Source: Scatonaster sp045598705 (GTDB lineage Bacteria > Bacillota > Clostridia > Saccharofermentanales > Saccharofermentanaceae). Taken from it: a stretch of DNA of 32,682 nucleotides. The stretch lies in contig JAZLMM010000016.1 of NCBI GenBank assembly GCA_045598705.1, positions 1 to 32,682 on the forward strand, written 5' to 3'. The notes under the pieces were generated by a model, which worked only from the letters and a program-made list of their open reading frames with translations, had not been told where the DNA came from and made no database searches. The translations under genes were made by a program, and so were the position numbers. Positions 15,924 to 24,872 of this stretch are shown here, piece by piece (within the stretch, counting starts at the first letter, position 1; the number at the start of each line of letters is the position of its first letter).

Positions 15924-16589
15924 ATGAAGAATTGTATAAGAAGATCTTTGATCTGCTTGATGGGCGTCGCAATGTTGACCGCATCTGGGTGTAGCGGTAA
16001 AGAAAGTAAATATACGATTGCTACGACGACCGTTGATATGGAAGCGGAAATATCCGCTATGTTAGAAAGCGAAATCACGACCACAGAAGATCGATCTCAG
16101 GATCCAAGCTCGAATCGACAGTTGACCAAGCGTTTCGGCTCCTTTGATATGGCTGAAGGATGGACTGAAGTGCCGGAACATTCTTCTGCACCTTTCTATT
16201 TTACTTATGTGTACGCTGGCACAGCGGAGTATGAATATCCAAACAATATTACTGTATATGCAAGTGTATGTGACTATAAGCAGGATGAGAGTGTGAAGTT
16301 TAAGCAGGATATTCTTACAAGTCTGAATCAACAGGCGAGTGAGAAGAAGGATGATGTTGAGATTGACGATTCATCAATCATTACCGGTTCCGGAGTGACG
16401 GTGCTATGCTTTCATCTTACGAAGGAGACGAATCGCACGATTCAGTACTACATTCTAGGCGAGGAACAATATGTAATGGTTTCTGTCAGCATATATGATG
16501 AAGAGCAGGCGAAACTCGATCAGAGCGAAGCAACGGCGCTGTCTATCGTTAATTCTTTTGTATGGTCTGATTATGGTGTGAAGAGCTAA
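15924..16589 (+). CDS. Hypothetical lipoprotein
   Basis: This 221-residue protein has a lipoprotein signal peptide ending MLTASGC (lipidated C23), so it is probably anchored outside the membrane. The mature part (from about residue 60) resembles small secreted proteins with a PsbP/DUF-like alpha-beta fold (RFGSFDMAEGWTEVPEH), but I do not recognise a specific family. AAGAGG (15912-15917) at 6-nt spacing supports the ATG at 15924; a GTG at 15870 would put 18 charged residues before the signal peptide and lies in a hairpin loop. It precedes the two-component genes by 40 bp and could be co-transcribed with them. Confidence 0.72.
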   Translation: MKNCIRRSLICLMGVAMLTASGCSGKESKYTIATTTVDMEAEISAMLESEITTTEDRSQDPSSNRQLTKRFGSFDMAEGWTEVPEHSSAPFYFTYVYAGTAEYEYPNNITVYASVCDYKQDESVKFKQDILTSLNQQASEKKDDVEIDDSSIITGSGVTVLCFHLTKETNRTIQYYILGEEQYVMVSVSIYDEEQAKLDQSEATALSIVNSFVWSDYGVKS

Positions 16590-16629
16590 TATGCTAGATA
16601 TACCATGAAAACGTGAGCTGGAGGGTTCG

Positions 16630-18243
16630 ATGGAGCTGATTAAAGTATTTATCTGTGAGGATGAGAGTATCGTGCGGGAAGGTTTGCGCGACATGATTCC
16701 GTGGGAGAAATACGGCTTCGAATTTGTCGGGGATGCGCCGGATGGTGAGATGGCGTTGCCCATGATCCGTAAACTTCGCCCTGATGTACTGATTACAGAT
16801 ATCACCATGCCGTTCATGGACGGACTTTCATTGAGTAAGACGGTTCTTCAGGAACTTCCTAACCTGAAGATCATCGTAATCAGTGGATATAGTGACTTCG
16901 AATATGCACGTAAGGCGATTGAACTAGGCGTCGAACAGTATCTTCTGAAGCCAATTACCAAAGCGGATATGATTGCTGCTTTGGAAGGAATAAGAAAGAA
17001 GATTACCGAAGAGAATGACCAGAAAGATTATCTTCGTCAGTATGAGCAAGAGTTTAAGAAATTTGAACGTATGTCGCACCGAGCTTTCTTCGAGAAACTG
17101 GTGGAGGGCTCGATGTCTGTATCAGAAATCTACGAAGAAGCAAATAAACTGCATTTGAATCTGCTGGCGAATGGTTATAACATCGTCATTTTCTCCATCC
17201 GTGACCTGCAACAGTCAACCTATACAGATGATGCAGCCAAAGTGACGGAGAATCTGCTGAATCAGTTCATGCGTTATCCGGATTATATTCTCTTTCGGTG
17301 CAATCTCCTTTCTTATGCGGTGTTGATTAAGGGGGATGACGAGAGCCTGCCAAGACTTGCGGATAAGTGTGTGGAGATGATTCGTCAGCATTGTGAGGAG
17401 ACATCCTCTTCGCTGGACTGGCATGTGGCGGTAGGTGTGCCGACGAACCGTCTAAGTGGTCTGTCTTCCTGCTATGCGGATGCGAACCGAGCTTTTGCTT
17501 ACCGACATCTTTTCCCGAGAAAACATGTCTTTACTTCCGAACAGATTCAGAAGGAGACATTTATGCCGAATGACGCTGAGATTCAGAAGATCGATGCCGG
17601 CAAATTCGATCCAATGATTATCCGTTACTTTGTTCAGACCGGTACGATCAACGAGGTCGATACATTCACAAACGAGTATATTGCAAGCCTAGATGGAAGT
17701 GAGAAATCATTACTATTCCGTTACTATCTTCTTGTAAGTATTCGAGTGAATGTAGAACTGGCACTCAAGGAGGCGGAAGTCGACTCGGATGAAATGTCGA
17801 GATGTCTTCCGACTTTCGATTCGAATGATTCGGCAGAGGATGTAGGCGATTACCTAAGAAATGTACTAACAGTTGCGATCAAACTTCGTGATGCCGAGGC
17901 GCAGAAGAGAGGAAATGATATCATCGATCATGCGGTGACCTACATTAACGAGCATTACGCAGATGAAGATATCTCTCTGGATAGTGTAGCGGAAGCAATC
18001 AACATCAGCTCCAATTATTTCAGTGCCCTCTTCAGTCACAAGGTCGGACTTTCTTTTGTCGAGTATATTACGAAGAAGCGTATGGCACGAGCCAAACAAC
18101 TCCTTCGAAATACCAGTAAGAAGTCCGGTGAGATTGCGGGCGAGATCGGATACAAAGACCCCAGGTATTTCTCTTTCGTTTTTAAGAAGAATCAAGGATG
18201 CACGCCAAGTCAGTATCGCAACGGAGAAAGTGTAGAAGAATGA
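16630..18243 (+). CDS. YesN-like response regulator with AraC-type DNA-binding domain
   Basis: This 537-residue regulator has an N-terminal receiver (residues 1 to about 125) with acidic pocket E10-D11, phospho-acceptor D57 in VLITDITMPFMDG and the conserved lysine in LLKPITKADM. A long middle region follows. The C-terminal AraC/XylS domain (about 430-535) has two helix-turn-helices (SLDSVAEAINISSNYFSALF and SGEIAGEIGYKDPRYFSFVFKK). YesN-type regulators act with YesM-type kinases on carbohydrate uptake genes. Its stop overlaps the kinase start (ATGA, 18240-18243). GGAGGG precedes the ATG. The likely target is the sugar importer downstream, through direct repeats at 22005-22043. Confidence 0.92.
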   Translation: MELIKVFICEDESIVREGLRDMIPWEKYGFEFVGDAPDGEMALPMIRKLRPDVLITDITMPFMDGLSLSKTVLQELPNLKIIVISGYSDFEYARKAIELGVEQYLLKPITKADMIAALEGIRKKITEENDQKDYLRQYEQEFKKFERMSHRAFFEKLVEGSMSVSEIYEEANKLHLNLLANGYNIVIFSIRDLQQSTYTDDAAKVTENLLNQFMRYPDYILFRCNLLSYAVLIKGDDESLPRLADKCVEMIRQHCEETSSSLDWHVAVGVPTNRLSGLSSCYADANRAFAYRHLFPRKHVFTSEQIQKETFMPNDAEIQKIDAGKFDPMIIRYFVQTGTINEVDTFTNEYIASLDGSEKSLLFRYYLLVSIRVNVELALKEAEVDSDEMSRCLPTFDSNDSAEDVGDYLRNVLTVAIKLRDAEAQKRGNDIIDHAVTYINEHYADEDISLDSVAEAINISSNYFSALFSHKVGLSFVEYITKKRMARAKQLLRNTSKKSGEIAGEIGYKDPRYFSFVFKKNQGCTPSQYRNGESVEE

Positions 18244-19676
18244 AGCTTTTGAAAGAAAGATTCAGTAAACATACTGTACAAGGAAAGATGTTCCGTCTCA
18301 TCCTGCAGATGTTTGTGCCAATTGTTGCAATTCTTATCATTCTCTTTACGTTGATCCTGACGCGCAACCTGATGTATGCCTCTGTCTCCGGTAATATCGT
18401 CAAAGCATCCGGATTCAATCAGAACTTTAAAGATGAAGTCGACTTGAAGATGTATCTCTATGTAAGCGGAAGCAGTGATGAGATTCCATGGAACGATGTC
18501 GAAGATGCACGTAATCTTGCAGAAGAATTGTTGAAGAATTCCAAGAATGCAGAGAGCCGGAAGGCGATGAGTAATGTTCTAAAACTTTGCGATAACTTGG
18601 ATAATTATATGCATCGTATTGAACAGACACGACTTTACGATGAGCAGATGAAGCAATTGGAGACGAATATTTATGGCGTCACCCAATTGATTGAAGATTA
18701 CATGTATTCCTACCTGTACTATGAGGCCGGCGAGATGGCCTCGATTCAGAAGAGCCTTGATATTATGCTGACGGTGGAAATTGCATTCGTCATTCTGGTA
18801 ATTGTCATTCTGACTCCGCTGGTGCTTCGAAGAGCTGTTCGATTGGGACGTGACATTTCTGATCCAATTGTAGCAATGAACGATCGCGTCAAGGAAATCG
18901 GTCAAGGCGACCTAAGTCCGCACACGCCGGTGAAGACGGACGATGCAAGTTTGTCGCTTCTGAGTATCGGTATTGAAGATATGGCCGGGAAATTAGACAT
19001 GCAGATTGAACTGAACCGCCAGGAGCAGATTCGTCTTCGTGAGATTGAGCTCAAGCTAATCCAGGCACAGATCAATCCGCATTTTCTCTATAACACGCTA
19101 GATGCTATCGTGTGGCTGATTGAGATTGGTAAGAATGAACAGGCGGAGAAAATGGTTACCAGTCTCTCCTCATATTTCCGTTCTTTCTTAAGTGACGGTA
19201 AAGATATCGTGACTGTTGCCGAGGAGAAGACACATATTGAGAGTTATCTGGAGATTCAGCAGGTGCGATATCGTGACATCATGGAGTACGAGATTTCTAT
19301 TGATCCGGAGATTGAGTGTGTCAAACTTCCGAAACTGACCATGCAGCCACTGGTAGAAAACGCAATTTATCACGGTCTGAAACCCAAGCGTGGCAAGGGC
19401 ATGATTCATGTAACCGGTAAGGCTGAGAATGATTTTGCAGTCTTGGAAGTATCTGACACTGGTGCTGGCATGAGTGAGGAAGAATTAGCTAAACTGAAGA
19501 AACGCATTTTGGGAGAAGATACGACCAGCTTTGGGCTTCCGTCTGTGTCGAAAAGATTGAAACTTCTTTATGCTGATGAATGTTTTCTGGAGGTCGAGAG
19601 CCAACCGGATGTCGGAACGACAATTCGCATTCGCATTCCAAGAAAGGTGGAGATTGCAAATGAGACGATTCTTTAA
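18240..19676 (+). CDS. YesM-like sensor histidine kinase
   Basis: This 478-residue membrane kinase has helix 1 at about 20-42, an extracytoplasmic sensor of roughly 135 residues, helix 2 at about 178-198, then a HAMP-like linker. The His_kinase domain has the motif QINPHFLYNTLD (phospho-histidine H281), and a C-terminal HATPase domain carries ENAIYHGLKPK and SDTGAGM. This is the LytS/YesM class. The sensor is small and helical, without the large Cache domain often seen, which fits signalling through a separate binding protein. The ATG at 18240 overlaps the regulator's stop, and its own stop overlaps the next gene by 17 bp, so the three are tightly coupled. Confidence 0.92.
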   Translation: MKLLKERFSKHTVQGKMFRLILQMFVPIVAILIILFTLILTRNLMYASVSGNIVKASGFNQNFKDEVDLKMYLYVSGSSDEIPWNDVEDARNLAEELLKNSKNAESRKAMSNVLKLCDNLDNYMHRIEQTRLYDEQMKQLETNIYGVTQLIEDYMYSYLYYEAGEMASIQKSLDIMLTVEIAFVILVIVILTPLVLRRAVRLGRDISDPIVAMNDRVKEIGQGDLSPHTPVKTDDASLSLLSIGIEDMAGKLDMQIELNRQEQIRLREIELKLIQAQINPHFLYNTLDAIVWLIEIGKNEQAEKMVTSLSSYFRSFLSDGKDIVTVAEEKTHIESYLEIQQVRYRDIMEYEISIDPEIECVKLPKLTMQPLVENAIYHGLKPKRGKGMIHVTGKAENDFAVLEVSDTGAGMSEEELAKLKKRILGEDTTSFGLPSVSKRLKLLYADECFLEVESQPDVGTTIRIRIPRKVEIANETIL

Positions 19677-20646
19677 AGCTTTCATTGCTGTCTGGATGTT
19701 GTTGCTGCTTGTAGGATGTGCGAAGCAATCCGCCAAGCAGGAGTCGGACAAAGAACTCTTTGTTATTGGTTTCTCACAAGTTGGTGCAGAATCTGACTGG
19801 CGCCTTGCGAATACCCGTTCCATGCAGGAGACTTTTACAAACGAACGTGGATATGAACTGATCATGGAGAATGCTAAACAACAGCAGGACAATCAGTTTG
19901 CAGCTGTCCGTCGCTTCATCCTTGAGGATGTGGACTTGATTGTGATTGCACCGACAACAGAGGACGGCTGGGACATCATTCTTGAAGAAGTCCATGAAGC
20001 GGGAATACCGGTCATCATTTTGGATAGATCCGTGTCCGTCTGGAATAGAGACTTGTATCTTACGAATATCGGCTCCGATTTCCTCAAACAAGGCGAAGAG
20101 GCCATCGTGTGGATTGAACAGAATTTGCCGTCTTCCGATGAAGATAAGCTGAATATTCTGCACCTTAGAGGAACAGATGGCTCCACAGCACAGCTGATGC
20201 GTACCAAAGCACTGGAAGAAGCAAATCAGCGCCACGATGACTGGAACATCGTCATACAATTGGATGGTGATTTTACCGAGGCGAAAGGCTATGAAGTCAT
20301 GACCAATTATCTGAAGCAGAATCAGGACTTCGATGTGATCTATAGCGAGAATGACAATATGACATTCGGCGCGATGAGAGCCTTGGACGAGGCAGGAATT
20401 AGTTATGGTGAGAACGGGAAAGTAAAAATCATCACCTTTGATGCGACGCAACGGGCGTTGCAGCTCTGCTTCGAAGGCAAGATCAACCTTTGTGTGGAAT
20501 GTAATCCTTTACACGGACCACTCGTCGAAGAATTGATTCAGAAATACCGAAACGGTGAGGACATTCTGAAAACAGTGTATATTTCGGAAGCAGTGTACAC
20601 GAAAGAGAATCTCACACAAGATTTCATCGATCAGCGAACATATTGA
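19660..20646 (+). CDS. YtfQ-like sugar-binding lipoprotein in the two-component operon
   Basis: This 328-residue lipoprotein (LLLLVGC, C20) is a type I periplasmic binding protein of the YtfQ/ribose class. The ligand-site pattern resembles the galactofuranose-binding YtfQ: SDWRLAN, the VIAPTTEDGWD loop, ILDRS, YSENDNM and VECNPLHGP. It is a clear paralogue of the transporter's binding protein at 22245. No permease follows it; it overlaps the kinase gene by 17 bp, so it more likely acts as a sugar sensor presenting ligand to the kinase than as a transport subunit. GGTGGAG before 19660 sets the start. The sensor role is inference from gene order. Confidence 0.82.
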   Translation: MRRFFKAFIAVWMLLLLVGCAKQSAKQESDKELFVIGFSQVGAESDWRLANTRSMQETFTNERGYELIMENAKQQQDNQFAAVRRFILEDVDLIVIAPTTEDGWDIILEEVHEAGIPVIILDRSVSVWNRDLYLTNIGSDFLKQGEEAIVWIEQNLPSSDEDKLNILHLRGTDGSTAQLMRTKALEEANQRHDDWNIVIQLDGDFTEAKGYEVMTNYLKQNQDFDVIYSENDNMTFGAMRALDEAGISYGENGKVKIITFDATQRALQLCFEGKINLCVECNPLHGPLVEELIQKYRNGEDILKTVYISEAVYTKENLTQDFIDQRTY

Positions 20647-20690
20647 TGATAGGAAGAGTCTGATTGAGTGGAAGAATCACCAAGATTAGA

Positions 20691-21755
20691 TTAACCACTG
20701 GCGCGGACGTGAAGCGTCCAAGGAAGATGAGTCTTCGTTACGACATGTCTTGCCACAGCTGCTTTGACGGATTGCGCTAGAGCATAGCTGACGGCTTTCT
20801 CCTGATGGCCGAGAGAGGTGATTCGTGTGCTCCCCGAATTGGCGTAGTAACTGTTGTCAAAACTAGTTACGGCAATATCTTCAGGCACATTGTAGCCCTT
20901 CTTCTCGAGCAAAGATATCAGTGCGTGTGCGATGATGTCATTCTGGCAGATGATGGCTGTCTTATCTTGGAGACAATTGTCGATAAACCGACGTAGAAGC
21001 GAGGCGTCGCCTTCGCGAAGCTTCTTCATTTCGGAAGAGGTAAATAGGTAATAGGCGTCTTCGTCAAAAGGTATACCCATATCGTGACATGCATGTATGC
21101 ATCCCTGATAACGGGAAAGTCCACGAGAGTCGTCAGCACAGAAGAGACCGGAGATTTTGCGGTGTCCGCGGTTGGCCAGATGACAGACCAACATGGTAGC
21201 ACCATCTTGATTGTCTTCGCGAATAACGATGGCATCCGTTGGCAACGGATATGCGGAGTATAGGTAGATAATCGGCACACCTTGGTTATGTAATGTCTCG
21301 ATAAGAGGGAGATTCGGATTGGGAATGGCATCGCGAATCGGCTCGATAATGATGGCTGCAGGGAGTTGGTTCAGTGCCTCGGAAAGTAGCTCGCGTTCCT
21401 TGCTGATGGAACCGCCGGTGCTACGGCAGGACAACGAGAAGTGTGTGTCCGAGAACATAGCTCTTAACTGGGAGATTAAATCGGGATAGATATACTCATC
21501 CTGATCTTCCGTGAGAAACCATACGAAGTTCTTCTGGCGAATCTGAGAATTGGCTAAGAAAGCACCACTTCCTTGACGTCTGATGATAAGCCCCTCGCAT
21601 TCAAGAATATCCAGAGCTGCTCGGACAGTCTGCCTACTGCAGGAATACGTCTTGCACAGTTCCTGCTCGGTAGGAAGTTTGCATTTTCCGTCAGACTGCA
21701 TCTGCAGAATTTCCAGTTCAAGATGATTGGCAATTTCCTGATACTTGAAAACCAT
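20691..21755 (-). CDS. GntR/LacI-type (AraR-like) transcriptional regulator
   Basis: This 354-residue regulator has an N-terminal GntR winged helix (about residues 1-72: KLPTEQELCKTYSCSRQTVRAALDILECEGLIIRRQGSGAF) fused to a LacI-type sugar-binding domain (about 78-350: NGLP-like RITSLGHQEKAV, SFDNSYYANSGSTRIT). This is the AraR architecture, in which a sugar releases a repressor from DNA. It is transcribed towards the two-component operon and away from the importer, so it probably represses the importer and itself. GAGGG precedes the ATG at 21755. The inducer may be the same sugar as that bound by the two YtfQ-like proteins. Confidence 0.9.
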   Translation of the reverse strand: MVFKYQEIANHLELEILQMQSDGKCKLPTEQELCKTYSCSRQTVRAALDILECEGLIIRRQGSGAFLANSQIRQKNFVWFLTEDQDEYIYPDLISQLRAMFSDTHFSLSCRSTGGSISKERELLSEALNQLPAAIIIEPIRDAIPNPNLPLIETLHNQGVPIIYLYSAYPLPTDAIVIREDNQDGATMLVCHLANRGHRKISGLFCADDSRGLSRYQGCIHACHDMGIPFDEDAYYLFTSSEMKKLREGDASLLRRFIDNCLQDKTAIICQNDIIAHALISLLEKKGYNVPEDIAVTSFDNSYYANSGSTRITSLGHQEKAVSYALAQSVKAAVARHVVTKTHLPWTLHVRASG

Positions 21756-21802
21756 TCGTTTCCCTCATTCTGTAATATATCCGAGAACTATAAACTGTCT
21801 TC

Positions 21803-21832
21803 ATTATACGGAGTCTTCTTGTTGACAAACAA
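21803..21832 (-). promoter_or_regulatory. Probable promoter of the GntR/LacI-type regulator
   Basis: On the - strand TTGTTT (21827-21832) and TATAAT (21803-21808) are 18 bp apart, about 50 bp before the regulator's start. The + strand TTGACA at 21822-21827 overlaps it but has only a poor -10. Confidence 0.6.
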
Positions 21833-22004
21833 TGTAGTTGCAGTATGAAATCTTGGGAAGTTTTCCGCGTGCTTATATCGAGAAGTTTCAGGTGTGTTGG
21901 TTTTTTTCACGTGTTGGAATAGAAACGTATTACATTTTCTGAAAACAGTTCGTCTGATTGGACAAGTTGTATGTGATTTGAAAGCCAATCACGCGAGCAG
22001 AATC

Positions 22005-22043
22005 GGAAAAAATCCGACATAATAAGGAAAATATCCGACAAAA
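22005..22043 (+). promoter_or_regulatory. Two 18-bp direct repeats 21 bp apart, likely response-regulator site
   Basis: The 18-mers at 22005-22022 and 22026-22043 match at 16 of 18 positions (GGAAAAWATCCGACAWAA) and share the core ATCCGACA. The 21-bp offset is two helical turns, the arrangement bound by AraC-family activators. A -10-like TATTAG (22066-22071) lies where a -35 would abut the second repeat, and no good -35 exists, as expected for an activator-dependent promoter. The YesN-like regulator encoded at 16630 is the obvious candidate. Confidence 0.6.
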
Positions 22044-22244
22044 GCGTGCCTTCAATCTGAATTTGTATTAGATTTTGCGCGCCGCTGTGAAGTTGAATTT
22101 GGGCACTTTAACCATTTCGTTCTTGTGATACGAGAATACATTGTAGTTGATTTTTCAGTGGTGTTTACTGTTGTCAGAACGACGGGGGAGCAAGATACTC
22201 CCTCGCAGAAAAAACAAATTCATAAGAAAGAAGAGGCAAAAATT

Positions 22245-23255
22245 ATGAAGAAATTTCTAAGTGTTTTACTCTCAGTGGCCGTGATCGGAACCATGGCACT
22301 CGGACTTGTCGGATGCAAGAAGTCTGAGAAGAAGGAAGAGGCCGGCGCAAATTCCGAAGCATCACAGGGGGCTACGAAGGCAGACGGTGAACTGATCAAA
22401 GTCGGTATCATCAACAATGATCCGAATGAATCCGGTTATCGTACGGCTAACGATGCAGACATGAAGAAGACATTCACCAAAGAGAATGGTTACGATGCAT
22501 CTTTCTACTACAGCTTGAAGAACGATGAGCAGATTGCTGCTGCACAGAAGTTCGTACAGGACGAAGTAGACTATCTCTTGATTTCTGCTGCAGGTACATC
22601 CGGTTGGGACACAGTTCTCCAGGATGCAAAGAATGCAGGTATTAAGGTTATTCTCTTTGACCGTACGATCGATGCAGATGAGAGCCTCTACGAAGCTTCC
22701 ATCGTTTCCGATATGGCAAAAGAAGGCCAGACAGCTGTAGATTGGCTCGCTTCCCAGAATCTCTCTGAATACAACATCATTCACATTCAGGGTGTAATGG
22801 GTTCCTCCGCTCAGATTGGTCGTTCTGGTGCACTCGACACCAAGGTTGCTGCAGAAGCTAACTGGAATATCGTTACACAACAGACTGCCGAGTGGAACGC
22901 TCAGACAGCACAACAGATCGTTCAGTCCGTCATCGACTCCGGTGAGAAGTTCAACGTAATTTACGCAGAGAACGACGATATGGCCAAAGGTGCTGTAATG
23001 GCTCTGGATGCTGCAAACATCTCTCATGGTGTTGGCAAAGACGTTATCGTGATCGGTTTCGACTGCAATAAGTGGGCGCTTGAAGAATTGCTCGCTGGCA
23101 ACTGGAACTACGATGGACAGTGCAATCCTTTCCAGGCCTCTTACATTGACAATATCATCAAGAATGGCGCAACACAGAAGGTCGTTATCTTGGATGAGAA
23201 GGGCTTCGATGCCAAGACGATCACTCAGGACGATGTAAACAACTACGGTATCTGA
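22245..23255 (+). CDS. ytfQ: Sugar ABC transporter substrate-binding lipoprotein, YtfQ-like
   Basis: This 336-residue lipoprotein (LGLVGC, C24) is a type I binding protein of the YtfQ/ribose class. It has a charged linker after the lipid anchor, then NESGYRTAN, ISAAGTSGWD, LFDRTID, VMGSSAQIGRSGA, YAENDDM and CNPFQAS at the ligand-site positions. It feeds the ABC importer encoded directly downstream. AGAGG at 8-nt spacing sets the ATG at 22245. E. coli YtfQ binds galactofuranose; here the first-loop aromatic is tyrosine (GYR) rather than the tryptophan of YtfQ, so the sugar may differ. Codon use is more biased than in the sensor paralogue, suggesting high expression. Confidence 0.88.
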   Translation: MKKFLSVLLSVAVIGTMALGLVGCKKSEKKEEAGANSEASQGATKADGELIKVGIINNDPNESGYRTANDADMKKTFTKENGYDASFYYSLKNDEQIAAAQKFVQDEVDYLLISAAGTSGWDTVLQDAKNAGIKVILFDRTIDADESLYEASIVSDMAKEGQTAVDWLASQNLSEYNIIHIQGVMGSSAQIGRSGALDTKVAAEANWNIVTQQTAEWNAQTAQQIVQSVIDSGEKFNVIYAENDDMAKGAVMALDAANISHGVGKDVIVIGFDCNKWALEELLAGNWNYDGQCNPFQASYIDNIIKNGATQKVVILDEKGFDAKTITQDDVNNYGI

Positions 23256-23290
23256 TTACTGAACAGTCATTCATTAGAAGTAAGCTACAA

Positions 23291-23326
23291 GGATGTGCGG
23301 TGCGGTCCTCACCGCGCCGCACATCC
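23291..23326 (+). ncRNA. Strong intercistronic stem-loop between binding-protein and ATPase genes
   Basis: Sixteen positions (23291-23306) pair with 23311-23326 around a CCTC loop, with one G-U. No T-run follows (CTATTATATAG), so it is unlikely to be a full terminator. Such hairpins after binding-protein genes usually protect the upstream mRNA or cut read-through, giving more binding protein than transporter. Confidence 0.7.
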
Positions 23327-23357
23327 CTATTATATAGAAAGAGATGAGGCGAATACG

Positions 23358-24872
23358 ATGGACCAGAACGCGATATTGAAAATGCGTGGAATCTGCAAGT
23401 ATTTCCCTGGCGTGCGTGCGCTGGAGGGCGTAGACTTGACACTTCGCAGCGGTGAGATTCACGCCCTGATGGGAGAGAATGGTGCGGGTAAGTCTACGCT
23501 GATTAAAGTATTGACAGGCGTCTATCCTAAAGACGGTGGAGAGATTTTTCTAGACGGAGAAACAACTCCTGCACATATCCGTTCCCCACAGGATGCCCAG
23601 AATCTCGGCATTAGCACGGTGTATCAGGAAATTACGCTATGTCCGAACCTGACCGTGGCAGAGAATATGTTTATCGGACGATCTTCCCAACCGTTGACCA
23701 ATTGGAAGCAAATGAATGCCAAGTCGACGGAAATTCTTCAGAGACTCGACATTCCTGCGAAGGCAAAACAACAATTAGGAAGTTGCTCCATTGCGGTTCA
23801 GCAGATGATTGCCATTGCACGTGCGGTGGATATGGAATGTAAGGTTCTGATCTTAGATGAACCGACTTCCTCGTTGGATGAACAGGAAGTGGAGAAACTC
23901 TTTAAACTGATGCGTACCCTAAAGGAAAAGGGCGTTGGCATCATCTTCGTCACGCACTTCTTGGAACAGGTCTATGAAGTATGTGACAGAATTACTGTTC
24001 TTCGTGACGGTCAACTCGTGGGCGAGTACGTCATCGAAGATCTCCCGCGTGTTCAACTCGTATCGAAAATGCTTGGTAAGGATTTTGATGACATGGCCGA
24101 TATTAAGGGTGAAGACGATGAGGGTAGAATTGACTATGACAGTACCCCTGTATACGAAGCAGTGCATCTTACCGGAACGACCGGAATCAAACCATTTGAT
24201 TTCGCAATTCGAAAAGGAGAAGTCAACGGATTTACAGGACTTCTAGGTTCCGGACGAAGCGAGTGTGTGCGTGCTATCTATGGCGCGGATCGTGTAATAG
24301 GCGGTAGGGTAAGAATAGACGGCGTGGATGTTCGCATCCGAAAGCCGCTGGATGCCATGAGAAACGGCATCTGTTATCTGCCGGAAGATAGAAAACGTGA
24401 TGGTATCGTCGGTGATCTTTCGGTTCGAGACAACATCATTCTGGCGCTACAGGTCATGAAGGGATTCTTCCGTCCCTTCAGTCGCGCCCAGGCGGAAGCT
24501 TTTGCCGATGAATACATCAAACTTCTGAATATCAAGACTGCATCTTCCAATACGCCAATTAAGTCGTTGTCGGGTGGTAATCAACAGAAGGTTATCCTAG
24601 CCAGATGGCTTCTTGCCAACCCTTCGTATCTGATTCTGGATGAACCGACACGTGGAATTGATATCGGTACCAAGGTTGAGATTCAGAAGCTTGTATTGAA
24701 ACTTGCATCTGAAGGGAAGAGCGTAACCTTTATCTCTTCCGAACTGGATGAGATGATTCGTACTTGCTCCAGACTGATCGTTATGCGTGATGGCAAGGTA
24801 GTCGGTGAATTGAAGGGGAGCGAACTCAACCAGAATACGATTATGGAAACGATTGCAGGAGGTGAATCCTGA
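23358..24872 (+). CDS. ytfR: Sugar ABC transporter ATP-binding protein, YtfR/RbsA-like
   Basis: This 504-residue tandem ATPase energises sugar import. The first domain has Walker A GENGAGKST (residues 39-47), Walker B VLILDEPTSSLD and the VTHF switch, but its signature is degenerate (GSCSIAVQQM). The second has the modified Walker A typical of RbsA/MglA proteins (LLGSGRSE), a full LSGGNQQKV signature and YLILDEPTRGIDIG. One domain with an altered P-loop and one intact is normal for this family. The ATG at 23358 follows GAGATGAGG; an upstream ATG at 23295 lies in the hairpin. The stop overlaps the next start by one base (TGATG). Confidence 0.93.
   Translation: MDQNAILKMRGICKYFPGVRALEGVDLTLRSGEIHALMGENGAGKSTLIKVLTGVYPKDGGEIFLDGETTPAHIRSPQDAQNLGISTVYQEITLCPNLTVAENMFIGRSSQPLTNWKQMNAKSTEILQRLDIPAKAKQQLGSCSIAVQQMIAIARAVDMECKVLILDEPTSSLDEQEVEKLFKLMRTLKEKGVGIIFVTHFLEQVYEVCDRITVLRDGQLVGEYVIEDLPRVQLVSKMLGKDFDDMADIKGEDDEGRIDYDSTPVYEAVHLTGTTGIKPFDFAIRKGEVNGFTGLLGSGRSECVRAIYGADRVIGGRVRIDGVDVRIRKPLDAMRNGICYLPEDRKRDGIVGDLSVRDNIILALQVMKGFFRPFSRAQAEAFADEYIKLLNIKTASSNTPIKSLSGGNQQKVILARWLLANPSYLILDEPTRGIDIGTKVEIQKLVLKLASEGKSVTFISSELDEMIRTCSRLIVMRDGKVVGELKGSELNQNTIMETIAGGES

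Larger units (their letters stand above)
21756..22244. other. 489-bp divergent control region between the regulator and the sugar importer
   Basis: The gap holds the regulator's promoter (- strand), a TTGT/ACAA inverted repeat overlapping its -35 (21819-21828), and two 18-bp direct repeats 21 bp apart (22005-22043). It also has a TTTTC/GAAAA short stem (about 21945-21955) and a roughly 200-bp leader before the binding-protein gene. No gene with a credible start is visible; open codons from 22125 continue into the binding-protein gene but have no ribosome binding site and would bury its signal peptide. Confidence 0.65.

Noticed and set aside
14906..16084. 392-codon open frame on the - strand
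   Set aside because: It lies opposite the DUF2130 coiled-coil gene and the lipoprotein gene. It arises from their codon bias and encodes low-quality repetitive sequence with no family match.
22125..22244. N-terminal extension of the sugar-binding protein
   Set aside because: It would bury a clear lipoprotein signal peptide; AGAGG supports the ATG at 22245.
23358..24872. Inactivating mutations in the importer ATPase (degenerate first signature, altered second Walker A)
   Set aside because: Asymmetric, partly degenerate nucleotide sites are normal in RbsA/MglA/YtfR tandem ATPases.
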